From: Gordionus sp. m RMFG-2023 | Lineage: Eukaryota; Nematomorpha; Gordioida; Chordodea; Parachordodidae | DNA length: 64,000 nt | Direction of reading: 5' to 3' | Assembly: GCF_954871325.1 (NCBI RefSeq) | Contig: NW_027050843.1 | Span: 1-64,000 of the forward strand | Shown here: positions 37,856 through 51,770 of the stretch, piece after piece | Numbering within the stretch: position 1 is the first letter of the stretch | Layout of the letters: the number at the start of each line of letters is the position of its first letter | Program-made: the position numbers and the translations under genes | Notes under the pieces: generated by a model | Told to the model about the DNA's origin: nothing | What the model saw: only the letters and a program-made list of their open reading frames with translations | Database searches by the model: none

Positions 37856-40800
37856 GATCAATGATATAAAAATTTTTAAAATTAAATTTAAGATGTTAGC
37901 CTTTTCCCTTCGAACATTTTCGCGACAAAAATATTATTTTTTGAACCGGAAACGTAAAAAAATACATCTAAGCATAATTGGATAGGAAACTTAATTCTGA
38001 GTTCAATGATATAAAAATACTTAAAATTGCGTTTAAGATGTTAGCCTTTTCTCTTCGAACGTTTTTACCACAAAAAAGTTTTTAATATTGATATTTTGAA
38101 CCGATAACGTAAAAAAATACATCTAAGCAAAATTGGATAGGAAATTTAATTCTGAGTTCAATGATATAAAAATACTTAAAATTGCGTTAAAGATGTTAGC
38201 CTTTTCCCTTCGAACATTTTCGCGACAAAAATATTATTTTTTGAACCGGAAACGTAAAAAAATACATCTAAGCATAATTGGATAGGAAATTTAATTCTGA
38301 GTTCAATGATATAAAAATACTTAAAATTGCGTTTGAGATGTTAGCCTTTTCTCTTCGAACGTTTTTAAACAAAAATGTTTTTAATATTTATTTTTTAAAC
38401 CGATAACGTTAAAAATTACATCAAAGCATATTTAGATAGGAAATTTAATTCTGAGTTCAATGATATAAAAATTTTTTAAATTAAATTTAAGATGTTAGCC
38501 TTTTCCCTTCGAACATTTTCGCGACAAAAATATTATTTTTTGAACCAGAAACGTAAAAAAATACATCTAAGCATAATTGGATAGGAAATTTAATTCTGAG
38601 TTCAATGATATAAAAATTTTTAAAATTAAATTTAAGATGTTAGCCTTTTCTCTTCGAACGTTTTTACCACAAAAAAGTTTTTAATATTGATTTTTTGAAC
38701 CGATAACGTAAAAAATTACATCAAAGCATATTTAGATAGGAAATTTAATTCTGAGTTCAATGATATAAAAATTTTTAAAATTATACTTAAGATGTTAGCC
38801 TTTTCCCTTTGAACATTTTCGCGATAAAAATATTATTTTTTGAACCGGAAACGTAAAAAAATACATCTAAGCATAATTGGATAGGAAACTTAATTCTGAG
38901 TTCAATGATATAAAAATACTTAAAATTGCGTTTGAGATGTTAGCCTTTTCCCTTCGAACGTTTTTACCACAAAAAAATTTTTTAAATTTATTTTTTGAAC
39001 CGATAACGTAAAAAATTACATCAAAGCATATTTAGATAGGAAATTTAATTCTGAGTTTAATGATATAAAAATTTTTAAAATTAAATTTAAGATGTTAGCC
39101 TTTTCCCTCCGAACATTTTCGCGACAAAAATATTATTTTTTGAACCGGAAACGTAAAAAAATACATCTAAGCATAATTGGATAGGAAATTTAATTCTGAG
39201 TTCAATGATATAAAAATACTTAAAATTAAATTTAAGATGTTAGCATTTTCCCTTCGAACATTTTCGCGATAAAAATATTATTTTTTGAACCGGAAACGTA
39301 AAAAAATACATCTAAGCATAATTGGATAGGAAACTTAATTCTGAGTTCAATGATATAAAAATACTTAAATTGCGTTTGAGATGTTAGCCTTTTCTCTTCG
39401 AACGTTTTTAAACAAAAATGTTTTTAATATTTATTTTTTAAACCGATAACGTTAAAAATTACATCAAAGCATATTTAGATAGGAAATTTAATTCTGAGTT
39501 CAATGATATAAAAATTTTTTTAATTAAATTTAAGATGTTAGCCTTTTCCCTTCGAACATTTTCGCGACAAAAATATTATTTTTTGAACCGGAAACGTAAA
39601 AAAAAACATCTAAGCATAATTGGATAGGAAATTTAATTCTGAGTTCAATGATATAAAAATACTTAAAATTAAATTTAAGATGTTAGCATTTTCCCTTCGA
39701 ACATTTTCGCGACAAAAATATTATTTTTTGAACCGGAAACGTAAAAAAATACATCTAAGCATAATTGGATAGGAAATTTAATTCTGAGTTCAATGATATA
39801 AAAATACTTAAAATTGCGTTTGAGATGTTAGCCTTTTCTCTTCGAACGTTTTTAATACAAAAATGTTTTTAATATTTATTTTTTAAACCGATAACGTAAA
39901 AAATTACATCAAAGCATATTTAGATAGGAAATTTAATTCTGAGATCAATGATATAAAAATTTTTAAAATTAAATTTAAGATGTTAGCCTTTTCCCTTCGA
40001 ACATTTTCGCGACAAAAATATTATTTTTTAAACCGGAAACGTAAAAAAATACATCTAAGCATAATTGGATAGGAAATTTAATTCTGAGTTCAATGATATA
40101 AAAATACTTAAAATTGCGTTTAAGATGTTAGCCTTTTCTCTTCGAACGTTTTTACCACAAAAAAGTTTTTAATATTGATATTTTGAACCGATAACGTAAA
40201 ACATTACATCAAAGCATATTTAGATAGGAAATTTAATTCTGAGTTCAATGATATAAAAATTTTTAAAATTAAATTTAAGATGTTAGCCTTTTCCCTTCGA
40301 ACATTTTCGCAACAAAAATATTATTTTTTGAACCGGAAACGTAAAAAATACATCTAAGCATAATTGGATAGGAAATTTAATTCTGAGTTCAATGATATAA
40401 AAATACTTAAAATTGCTCTTTCCTTCGAACTTTTTTACCACAAAAAAATTTTTTAATATTATTTTTTGAACCGATAACGTAAAAAATTACATCAAAGCAT
40501 ATTTAGATAGGAAATTTAATTCTGAGATCAATGATATGAAAATACTTAAAATTGCGTTTAAGAAGTTAGCCTTTTCCCTTCGAACGTTTTTACCACAAAA
40601 AAATTTTTTAATTTATTTTTTGAACCGATAACTTAAAAAATTACATCAAAGCATATTTAGATAGGAAATTTAATTCTGAGATCAATGATATAAAAATTTT
40701 TAAAATTAAATTTAAGATGTTAGCCTTTTCCCTTCGAACATTTTCGCGACAAAAATATTATTTTTTGAACCGGAAACGTAAAAAAATACATCTAAGCATA

Positions 40801-43800
40801 ATTGGATAGGAAATTTAATTCTGAGTTCAATGATATAAAAATACTTAAAATTGCTCTTCCCTTCAAACGTTTTTACCACAAAAAAATTTTTTTAATTAAT
40901 TTTTTGAACCGATAACGTAAAAAATTACATCAAAGCATTTTTACATAGGAAATTTAATTCTGAGATCAATGATATAAAAAATTTTTAAATTAAATTTAAG
41001 ATGTTAGCCTTTTCCCTTCGAACATTTTCGCGACAAAAATATTATTTTTTGAACCGGAAACGTAAAAAAATACATCTAAGCAAAATTGGATAGGAAATTT
41101 AATTCTGAGTTCAATGATATAAAAATACTTAAAATTGCGTTAAAGATGTTAGCCTTTTCCCTTCGAACATTTTCGCGACAAAAATATTATTTTTTGAACC
41201 GGAAACGTAAAAAAATACATCTAAGCATAATTGGATAGGAAATTTAATTCTGAGTTCAATGATATAAAAATACTTAAAATTGCGTTTGAGATGTTAGCCT
41301 TTTCTCTTCGAACGTTTTTAAACAAAAATGTTTTTAATATTTATTTTTTAAACCGATAACGTTAAAAATTACATCAAAGCATATTTAGATAGGAAATTTA
41401 ATTCTGAGTTCAATGATATAAAAATTTTTTAAATTAAATTTAAGATGTTAGCCTTTTCCCTTCGAACATTTTCGCGACAAAAATATTATTTTTTGAACCA
41501 GAAACGTAAAAAAATACATCTAAGCATAATTGGATAGGAAATTTAATTCTGAGTTCAATGATATAAAAATTTTTAAAATTAAATTTAAGATGTTAGCCTT
41601 TTATCTTCGAACGTTTTTACCACAAAAAAGTTTTTAATATTGATTTTTTGAACCGATAACGTAAAAAATTACATCAAAGCATATTTAGATAGGAAATTTA
41701 ATTCTGAGTTCAATGATATAAAAATTTTTAAAATTATACTTAAGATGTTAGCCTTTTCCCTTTGAACATTTTCGCGATAAAAATATTATTTTTTGAACCG
41801 GAAACGTAAAAAAATACATCTAAGCATAATTGGATAGGAAACTTAATTCTGAGTTCAATGATATAAAAATACTTAAAATTGCGTTTGAGATGTTAGCCTT
41901 TTCCCTTCGAACGTTTTTACCACAAAAAAATTTTTTAAATTTATTTTTTGAACCGATAACGTAAAAAATTACATCAAAGCATATTTAGATAGGAAATTTA
42001 ATTCTGAGTTTAATGATATAAAAATTTTTAAAATTAAATTTAAGATGTTAGCCTTTTCCCTCCGAACATTTTCGCGACAAAAATATTATTTTTTGAACCG
42101 GAAACGTAAAAAAATACATCTAAGCATAATTGGATAGGAAATTTAATTCTGAGTTCAATGATATAAAAATACTTAAAATTAAATTTAAGATGTTAGCATT
42201 TTCCCTTCGAACATTTTCGCGATAAAAATATTATTTTTTGAACCGGAAACGTAAAAAAATACATCTAAGCATAATTGGATAGGAAACTTAATTCTGAGTT
42301 CAATGATATAAAAATACTTAAATTGCGTTTGAGATGTTAGCCTTTTCTCTTCGAACGTTTTTAAACAAAAATGTTTTTAATATTTATTTTTTAAACCGAT
42401 AACGTTAAAAATTACATCAAAGCATATTTAGATAGGAAATTTAATTCTGAGTTCAATGATATAAAAATTTTTTTAATTAAATTTAAGATGTTAGCCTTTT
42501 CCCTTCGAACATTTTCGCGACAAAAATATTATTTTTTGAACCGGAAACGTAAAAAAATACATCTAAGCATAATTGGATAGGAAATTTAATTCTGAGTTCA
42601 ATGATATAAAAATACTTAAAATTGCGTTTGAGATGTTAGCCTTTTCTCTTCGAACGTTTTTAATACAAAAATGTTTTTAATATTTATTTTTTAAACCGAT
42701 AACGTTAAAAATTACATCAAAGCATATTTAGATAAGAAATTTAATTCTGAGTTCAATGATATAAAAATTTTTTTAATTAAATTTAAGATGTTAGCCTTTT
42801 CCCTTCGAACATTTTCGCGACAAAAATATTATTTTTTGAACCGGAAACGTAAAAAAATACATCTAAGCATAATTGGATAGGAAATTTAATTCTGAGTTCA
42901 ATGATATAAAAATACTTAAAATTGCTCTTTCCTTCGAACTTTTTTACCACAAAAAAATTTTTTAAATTTATTTTTTGAACCGATAAGGTAAAAAATTACA
43001 TCAAAGCATATTTAGATAGGAAATTTATTTCTGAGATCAATGATATAAAAATTTTTAAAATTAAATTTAAGATGTTAGCCTTTTCCTTTCGAACATTTTC
43101 GCGATAAAAATATTATTTTTTGAACCGGAAACGTAAAAAAATCCATCTAAGCATAATTGGATAGGAAATTTAATTCTGAGTTCAAAGATATTAAAATACT
43201 TAAAATTGCTTTAAGATGTTAGCATTTTCCCATCGAACGTTTTTACCACAAAAAATTTTTTTTAATTTATTTTTTGAACCGATAACGTAAAAAATTAAAT
43301 CAAAGCATAATTGGATAGGAAATTTAATTCTGAGTTCAATGATATAAAAATACTTAAAATTGCTTTAAGATGTTAGCATTTTCCCATCGAACGTTTTTAC
43401 CACAAAAAAATTTTTTTAATTTATTTTTTGAACCGATAACGTAAAAAATTACATCAAAGCATATTTAGATAGGAAATTTAATTCTGAGTTCAATGATATA
43501 AAAATTTTTTTAATTAAATTTAAGATGTTAGCCTTTTCCCTTCGAACATTTTCGCGATAAAAATATTATTTTTTGAACCGGAAACGTAAAAAAATACATC
43601 TAAGCATAATTGGATAGGAAACTTAATTCTGAGTTCAATGATATAAAAATACTTAAAATTGCGTTTGAGATGTTAGCCTTTTCTCTTCGAACGTTTTTAA
43701 TACAAAAATGTTTTTAATATTTATTTTTTAAACCGATAACGTAAAAAATTACATCAAAGCATATTTAGATAGGAAATTTAATTCTGAGTTCAATGATATA

Positions 43801-43896
43801 AAAATTTTTTTAATTAAATTTAAGATGTTAGCCTTTTCCCTTCGAACATTTTCGCGACAAAAATATTATTTTTTGAACCGGAAACGTAAAAAAATA

Positions 43897-46719
43897 AAGC
43901 ATAATTGGATAGGAAATTTAATTCTGAGTTCAATGATATAAAAATACTTAAAATTGCTCTTTCCTTCGAACTTTTTTACCACAAAAAAATTTTTTAAATT
44001 TATTTTTTGAACCGATAAGGTAAAAAATTACATCAAAGCATATTTAGATAGGAAATTTATTTCTGAGATCAATGATATAAAAATTTTTAAAATTAAATTT
44101 AAGATGTTAGCCTTTTCCTTTCGAACATTTTCGCGATAAAAATATTATTTTTTGAACCGGAAACGTAAAAAAATCCATCTAAGCATAATTGGATAGGAAA
44201 TTTAATTCTGAGTTCAATGATATTAAAATACTTAAAATTGCTTTAAGATGTTAGCATTTTCCCATCGAACGTTTTTACCACAAAAAATTTTTTTTAATTT
44301 ATTTTTTGAACCGATAACGTAAAAAATTACATCAAAGCATATTTAGATAGGAAATTTAATTCTGAGTTCAATGATATATAAATTTTTTTAATTAAATTTA
44401 AGATGTTAGCCTTTTCCCTTCGAACATTTTCGCGATAAAAATATTATTTTTTGAACCGGAAACGTAAAAAAATACATCTAAGCATAATTGGATAGGAAAC
44501 TTAATTCTGAGTTCAATGATATAAAAATACCTAAAATTGCGTTTAAGATGTTAGCCTTTTCCCTTCGAACGTTTTTACCACAAAAAAATTTTTTTAATAT
44601 TTTTTTTGAACCGATAACGTAAAAAATTACATCAAAGGATATTTAGATAGGAAATTTAATTCTGAGATCAATGATATAAAAATTTTTAAAATAAAATTTA
44701 AGATGTTAGCCTTTTCCCTTCGAACATTTTCGCGACAAAAATATTATTTTTTGAACCGGAAACGTAAAAAAATACATCTAAGCAAAATTGGATAGGAAAT
44801 TTAATTCTGAGTTCAATGATATAAAAATACTTAAAATTGCGTTTAAGATGTTAGCCTTTTCTCTTCGAACGTTTTTACCATAAAAATTTTTTAAATTAAT
44901 TTTTTGAACCGATAACGTAAAAAATTACATCAAAGCATTTTTACATAGGAAATTTAATTCTGAGATCAATGATATAAAAATTTTTTAAATTAAATTTAAG
45001 ATGTTACCCTTTTCCCTTCGAACATTTTCGCGACAAAAATATAATTTTTTGAACAGGAAACGTAAAAAAATACATCTAAGCATAATTGGATAGGAAATTT
45101 AATTCTGAGTTCAATGATATAAAAATACTTAAAATTGCGTTTGAGATGTTAGCCTTTTCTCTTCGAACGTTTTTAAACAAAAATGTTTTTAATATTTATT
45201 TTTTAAACCGATAACGTTAAAAATTACATCAAAGCATATTTAGATAGGAAATTTAATTCTGAGTTCAATGATATAAAAAATTTTTTAATTAAATTTAAGA
45301 TGTTAGCCCCCTTCGAACATTTTCGCGACAAAAATATTATTTTTTGAACCGGAAACGTAAAAAAATACATCTAAGCATAATTGGATAGGAAATTTAATTC
45401 TGAGTTCAATGATATAAAAATACTTAAAATTGCGTTTGAGATGTTAGCCTTTTCTCTTCGAACGTTTTTAATACAAAAATGTTTTTAATATTTATTTTTT
45501 AAACCGATAACGTTAAAAATTACATCAAAGCATATTTAGATAGGAAATTTAATTCTGAGTTCAATGATATAAAAATTTTTTTAATTAAATTTAAGATGCT
45601 AGCCTTTTCCCTTCGAACATTTTCGCGACAAAAATATTATTTTTTGAACCGGAAACGTAAAAAAATACATCTAAGCATAATTGGATAGGAAATTTAATTC
45701 TGAGTTCAATGATATAAAAATACTTAAAATTGCTTTAAGATGTTAGCATTTTCCCATCGAACGTTTTTACCACAAAAAAATTTTTTTAATTTATTTTTTG
45801 AACCGATAACGTAAAAAATTACATCAAAGCATATTTAGATAGGAAATTTAATTCTGAGTTCAATGATATAAAAATTTTTTTAATTAAATTTAAGATGTTA
45901 GCCTTTTCCCTTCGAACATTTTCGCGACAAAAATATTATTTTTTGAACCGGAAACGTAAAAAAATACATCTAAGCATAATTGGATAGGAAATTTAATTCT
46001 GAGTTCAATGATATAAAAATACTTAAAATTGCTTTAAGATGTTAGCATTTTCCCATCGAACGTTTTTACCACAAAAAATTTTTTTTAATTTATTTTTTGA
46101 ACCGATAACGTAAAAAATTAAATCAAAGCATAATTGGATAGGAAATTTAATTCTGAGTTCAATGATATAAAAATACTTAAAATTGCTTTAAGATGTTAGC
46201 ATTTTCCCATCGAACGTTTTTACCACAAAAAAATTTTTTTAATTTATTTTTTGAACCGATAACGTAAAAAATTACATCAAAGCATATTTAGATAGGAAAT
46301 TTAATTCTGAGTTCAATGATATAAAAATTTTTTTAATTAAATTTAAGATGTTAGCCTTTTCCCTTCGAACATTTTCGCGATAAAAATATTATTTTTTGAA
46401 CCGGAAACGTAAAAAAATACATCTAAGCATAATTGGATAGGAAACTTAATTCTGAGTTCAATGATATAAAAATACTTAAAATTGCGTTTGAGATGTTAGC
46501 CTTTTCTCTTCGAACGTTTTTAATACAAAAATGTTTTTAATATTTATTTTTTAAACCGATAACGTAAAAAATTACATCAAAGCATATTTAGATAGGAAAT
46601 TTAATTCTGAGTTCAATGATATAAAAATTTTTTTAATTAAATTTAAGATGTTAGCCTTTTCCCTTCGAACATTTTCGCGACAAAAATATTATTTTTTGAA
46701 CCGGAAACGTAAAAAAATA
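43897..46719 (+). repeat. 2,823-bp subunit in U3, round 1
   Basis: Starts at the AAGC of the shortened A unit (43897) and ends where the same variant recurs at 46720. It contains GATATATAAATTTTT (near 44.37 kb), ATACCTAAAA, TTACCC (near 45.0), GCCCCC (45306), GCTAGC (near 45.6) and the paired GCTTTAAG/CCCATCG B units. It matches the U2 subunit marker for marker. Confidence 0.9.
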
Positions 46720-49542
46720 AAGCATAATTGGATAGGAAATTTAATTCTGAGTTCAATGATATAAAAATACTTAAAATTGCTCTTTCCTTCGAACTTTTTT
46801 ACCACAAAAAAATTTTTTAAATTTATTTTTTGAACCGATAAGGTAAAAAATTACATCAAAGCATATTTAGATAGGAAATTTATTTCTGAGATCAATGATA
46901 TAAAAATTTTTAAAATTAAATTTAAGATGTTAGCCTTTTCCTTTCGAACATTTTCGCGATAAAAATATTATTTTTTGAACCGGAAACGTAAAAAAATCCA
47001 TCTAAGCATAATTGGATAGGAAATTTAATTCTGAGTTCAATGATATTAAAATACTTAAAATTGCTTTAAGATGTTAGCATTTTCCCATCGAACGTTTTTA
47101 CCACAAAAAATTTTTTTTAATTTATTTTTTGAACCGATAACGTAAAAAATTACATCAAAGCATATTTAGATAGGAAATTTAATTCTGAGTTCAATGATAT
47201 ATAAATTTTTTTAATTAAATTTAAGATGTTAGCCTTTTCCCTTCGAACATTTTCGCGATAAAAATATTATTTTTTGAACCGGAAACGTAAAAAAATACAT
47301 CTAAGCATAATTGGATAGGAAACTTAATTCTGAGTTCAATGATATAAAAATACCTAAAATTGCGTTTAAGATGTTAGCCTTTTCCCTTCGAACGTTTTTA
47401 CCACAAAAAAATTTTTTTAATATTTTTTTTGAACCGATAACGTAAAAAATTACATCAAAGGATATTTAGATAGGAAATTTAATTCTGAGATCAATGATAT
47501 AAAAATTTTTAAAATAAAATTTAAGATGTTAGCCTTTTCCCTTCGAACATTTTCGCGACAAAAATATTATTTTTTGAACCGGAAACGTAAAAAAATACAT
47601 CTAAGCAAAATTGGATAGGAAATTTAATTCTGAGTTCAATGATATAAAAATACTTAAAATTGCGTTTAAGATGTTAGCCTTTTCTCTTCGAACGTTTTTA
47701 CCATAAAAATTTTTTAAATTAATTTTTTGAACCGATAACGTAAAAAATTACATCAAAGCATTTTTACATAGGAAATTTAATTCTGAGATCAATGATATAA
47801 AAATTTTTTAAATTAAATTTAAGATGTTACCCTTTTCCCTTCGAACATTTTCGCGACAAAAATATAATTTTTTGAACAGGAAACGTAAAAAAATACATCT
47901 AAGCATAATTGGATAGGAAATTTAATTCTGAGTTCAATGATATAAAAATACTTAAAATTGCGTTTGAGATGTTAGCCTTTTCTCTTCGAACGTTTTTAAA
48001 CAAAAATGTTTTTAATATTTATTTTTTAAACCGATAACGTTAAAAATTACATCAAAGCATATTTAGATAGGAAATTTAATTCTGAGTTCAATGATATAAA
48101 AAATTTTTTAATTAAATTTAAGATGTTAGCCCCCTTCGAACATTTTCGCGACAAAAATATTATTTTTTGAACCGGAAACGTAAAAAAATACATCTAAGCA
48201 TAATTGGATAGGAAATTTAATTCTGAGTTCAATGATATAAAAATACTTAAAATTGCGTTTGAGATGTTAGCCTTTTCTCTTCGAACGTTTTTAATACAAA
48301 AATGTTTTTAATATTTATTTTTTAAACCGATAACGTTAAAAATTACATCAAAGCATATTTAGATAGGAAATTTAATTCTGAGTTCAATGATATAAAAATT
48401 TTTTTAATTAAATTTAAGATGCTAGCCTTTTCCCTTCGAACATTTTCGCGACAAAAATATTATTTTTTGAACCGGAAACGTAAAAAAATACATCTAAGCA
48501 TAATTGGATAGGAAATTTAATTCTGAGTTCAATGATATAAAAATACTTAAAATTGCTTTAAGATGTTAGCATTTTCCCATCGAACGTTTTTACCACAAAA
48601 AAATTTTTTTAATTTATTTTTTGAACCGATAACGTAAAAAATTACATCAAAGCATATTTAGATAGGAAATTTAATTCTGAGTTCAATGATATAAAAATTT
48701 TTTTAATTAAATTTAAGATGTTAGCCTTTTCCCTTCGAACATTTTCGCGACAAAAATATTATTTTTTGAACCGGAAACGTAAAAAAATACATCTAAGCAT
48801 AATTGGATAGGAAATTTAATTCTGAGTTCAATGATATAAAAATACTTAAAATTGCTTTAAGATGTTAGCATTTTCCCATCGAACGTTTTTACCACAAAAA
48901 ATTTTTTTTAATTTATTTTTTGAACCGATAACGTAAAAAATTAAATCAAAGCATAATTGGATAGGAAATTTAATTCTGAGTTCAATGATATAAAAATACT
49001 TAAAATTGCTTTAAGATGTTAGCATTTTCCCATCGAACGTTTTTACCACAAAAAAATTTTTTTAATTTATTTTTTGAACCGATAACGTAAAAAATTACAT
49101 CAAAGCATATTTAGATAGGAAATTTAATTCTGAGTTCAATGATATAAAAATTTTTTTAATTAAATTTAAGATGTTAGCCTTTTCCCTTCGAACATTTTCG
49201 CGATAAAAATATTATTTTTTGAACCGGAAACGTAAAAAAATACATCTAAGCATAATTGGATAGGAAACTTAATTCTGAGTTCAATGATATAAAAATACTT
49301 AAAATTGCGTTTGAGATGTTAGCCTTTTCTCTTCGAACGTTTTTAATACAAAAATGTTTTTAATATTTATTTTTTAAACCGATAACGTAAAAAATTACAT
49401 CAAAGCATATTTAGATAGGAAATTTAATTCTGAGTTCAATGATATAAAAATTTTTTTAATTAAATTTAAGATGTTAGCCTTTTCCCTTCGAACATTTTCG
49501 CGACAAAAATATTATTTTTTGAACCGGAAACGTAAAAAAATA
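46720..49542 (+). repeat. 2,823-bp subunit in U3, round 2
   Basis: Same marker order as round 1 at +2,823 bp: GATATATAAATTTTT near 47.2 kb, GCCCCC at 48129 (45306 + 2,823), GCTAGC near 48.42 kb, and the shortened AAGC unit again at 49543. No net indel relative to round 1. Confidence 0.9.
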
Positions 49543-51770
49543 AAGCATAATTGGATAGGAAATTTAATTCTGAGTTCAATGATATAAAAATACTTAAAAT
49601 TGCTCTTTCCTTCGAACTTTTTTACCACAAAAAAATTTTTTAAATTTATTTTTTGAACCGATAAGGTAAAAAATTACATCAAAGCATATTTAGATAGGAA
49701 ATTTATTTCTGAGATCAATGATATAAAAATTTTTAAAATTAAATTTAAGATGTTAGCCTTTTCCTTTCGAACATTTTCGCGATAAAAATATTATTTTTTG
49801 AACCGGAAACGTAAAAAAATCCATCTAAGCATAATTGGATAGGAAATTTAATTCTGAGTTCAATGATATTAAAATACTTAAAATTGCTTTAAGATGTTAG
49901 CATTTTCCCATCGAACGTTTTTACCACAAAAAATTTTTTTTAATTTATTTTTTGAACCGATAACGTAAAAAATTACATCAAAGCATATTTAGATAGGAAA
50001 TTTAATTCTGAGTTCAATGATATAAAAATTTTTTTAATTAAATTTAAGATGTTAGCCTTTTCCCTTCGAACATTTTCGCGATAAAAATATTATTTTTTGA
50101 ACCGGAAACGTAAAAAAATACATCTAAGCATAATTGGATAGGAAACTTAATTCTGAGTTCAATGATATAAAAATACCTAAAATTGCGTTTAAGATGTTAG
50201 CCTTTTCCCTTCGAACGTTTTTACCACAAAAAAATTTTTTTAATATTTTTTTTGAACCGATAACGTAAAAAATTACATCAAAGGATATTTAGATAGGAAA
50301 TTTAATTCTGAGATCAATGATATAAAAATTTTTAAAATAAAATTTAAGATGTTAGCCTTTTCCCTTCGAACATTTTCGCGACAAAAATATTATTTTTTGA
50401 ACCGGAAACGTAAAAAAATACATCTAAGCAAAATTGGATAGGAAATTTAATTCTGAGTTCAATGATATAAAAATACTTAAAATTGCGTTTAAGATGTTAG
50501 CCTTTTCTCTTCGAACGTTTTTACCATAAAAATTTTTTAAATTAATTTTTTGAACCGATAACGTAAAAAATTACATCAAAGCATTTTTACATAGGAAATT
50601 TAATTCTGAGATCAATGATATAAAAATTTTTTAAATTAAATTTAAGATGTTACCCTTTTCCCTTCGAACATTTTCGCGACAAAAATATAATTTTTTGAAC
50701 AGGAAACGTAAAAAAATACATCTAAGCATAATTGGATAGGAAATTTAATTCTGAGTTCAATGATATATAAATACTTAAAATTGCGTTTGAGATGTTAGCC
50801 TTTTCTCTTCGAACGTTTTTAAACAAAAATGTTTTTAATATTTATTTTTTAAACCGATAACGTTAAAAATTACATCAAAGCATATTTAGATAGGAAATTT
50901 AATTCTGAGTTCAATGATATAAAAATTTTTTTAATTAAATTTAAGATGTTAGCCTTTTCCCTTCGAACATTTTCGCGACAAAAATATTATTTTTTGAACC
51001 GGAAACGTAAAAAAATACATCTAAGCATAATTGGATAGGAAATTTAATTCTGAGTTCAATGATATAAAAATACTTAAAATTGCTTTAAGATGTTAGCATT
51101 TTCCCATCGAACGTTTTTACCACAAAAAATTTTTTTTAATTTATTTTTTGAACCGATAACGTAAAAAATTAAATCAAAGCATAATTGGATAGGAAATTTA
51201 ATTCTGAGTTCAATGATATAAAAATACTTAAAATTGCTTTAAGATGTTAGCATTTTCCCATCGAACGTTTTTACCACAAAAAAATTTTTTTAATTTATTT
51301 TTTGAACCGATAACGTAAAAAATTACATCAAAGCATATTTAGATAGGAAATTTAATTCTGAGTTCAATGATATAAAAATTTTTTTAATTAAATTTAAGAT
51401 GTTAGCCTTTTCCCTTCGAACATTTTCGCGATAAAAATATTATTTTTTGAACCGGAAACGTAAAAAAATACATCTAAGCATAATTGGATAGGAAACTTAA
51501 TTCTGAGTTCAATGATATAAAAATACTTAAAATTGCGTTTGAGATGTTAGCCTTTTCTCTTCGAACGTTTTTAATACAAAAATGTTTTTAATATTTATTT
51601 TTTAAACCGATAACGTAAAAAATTACATCAAAGCATATTTAGATAGGAAATTTAATTCTGAGTTCAATGATATAAAAATTTTTTTAATTAAATTTAAGAT
51701 GTTAGCCTTTTCCCTTCGAACATTTTCGCGACAAAAATATTATTTTTTGAACCGGAAACGTAAAAAAATA
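49543..51770 (+). repeat. Shortened subunit in U3, round 3 (2,228 bp)
   Basis: As rounds 1 and 2, but about 595 bp (two dimers) are missing: after the TTACCC and AAAC units the array goes directly to an ordinary A unit near 50.9 kb and then a GCTTTAAG B unit, skipping the GCCCCC and GCTAGC dimers. The GATATATAAATTTTT variant of rounds 1 and 2 is plain GATATAAAAATTTTT here, while a new variant, GATATATAAATACTT, appears at 50761 and is shared with round 4 at 52989 (2,228 bp apart). Confidence 0.88.
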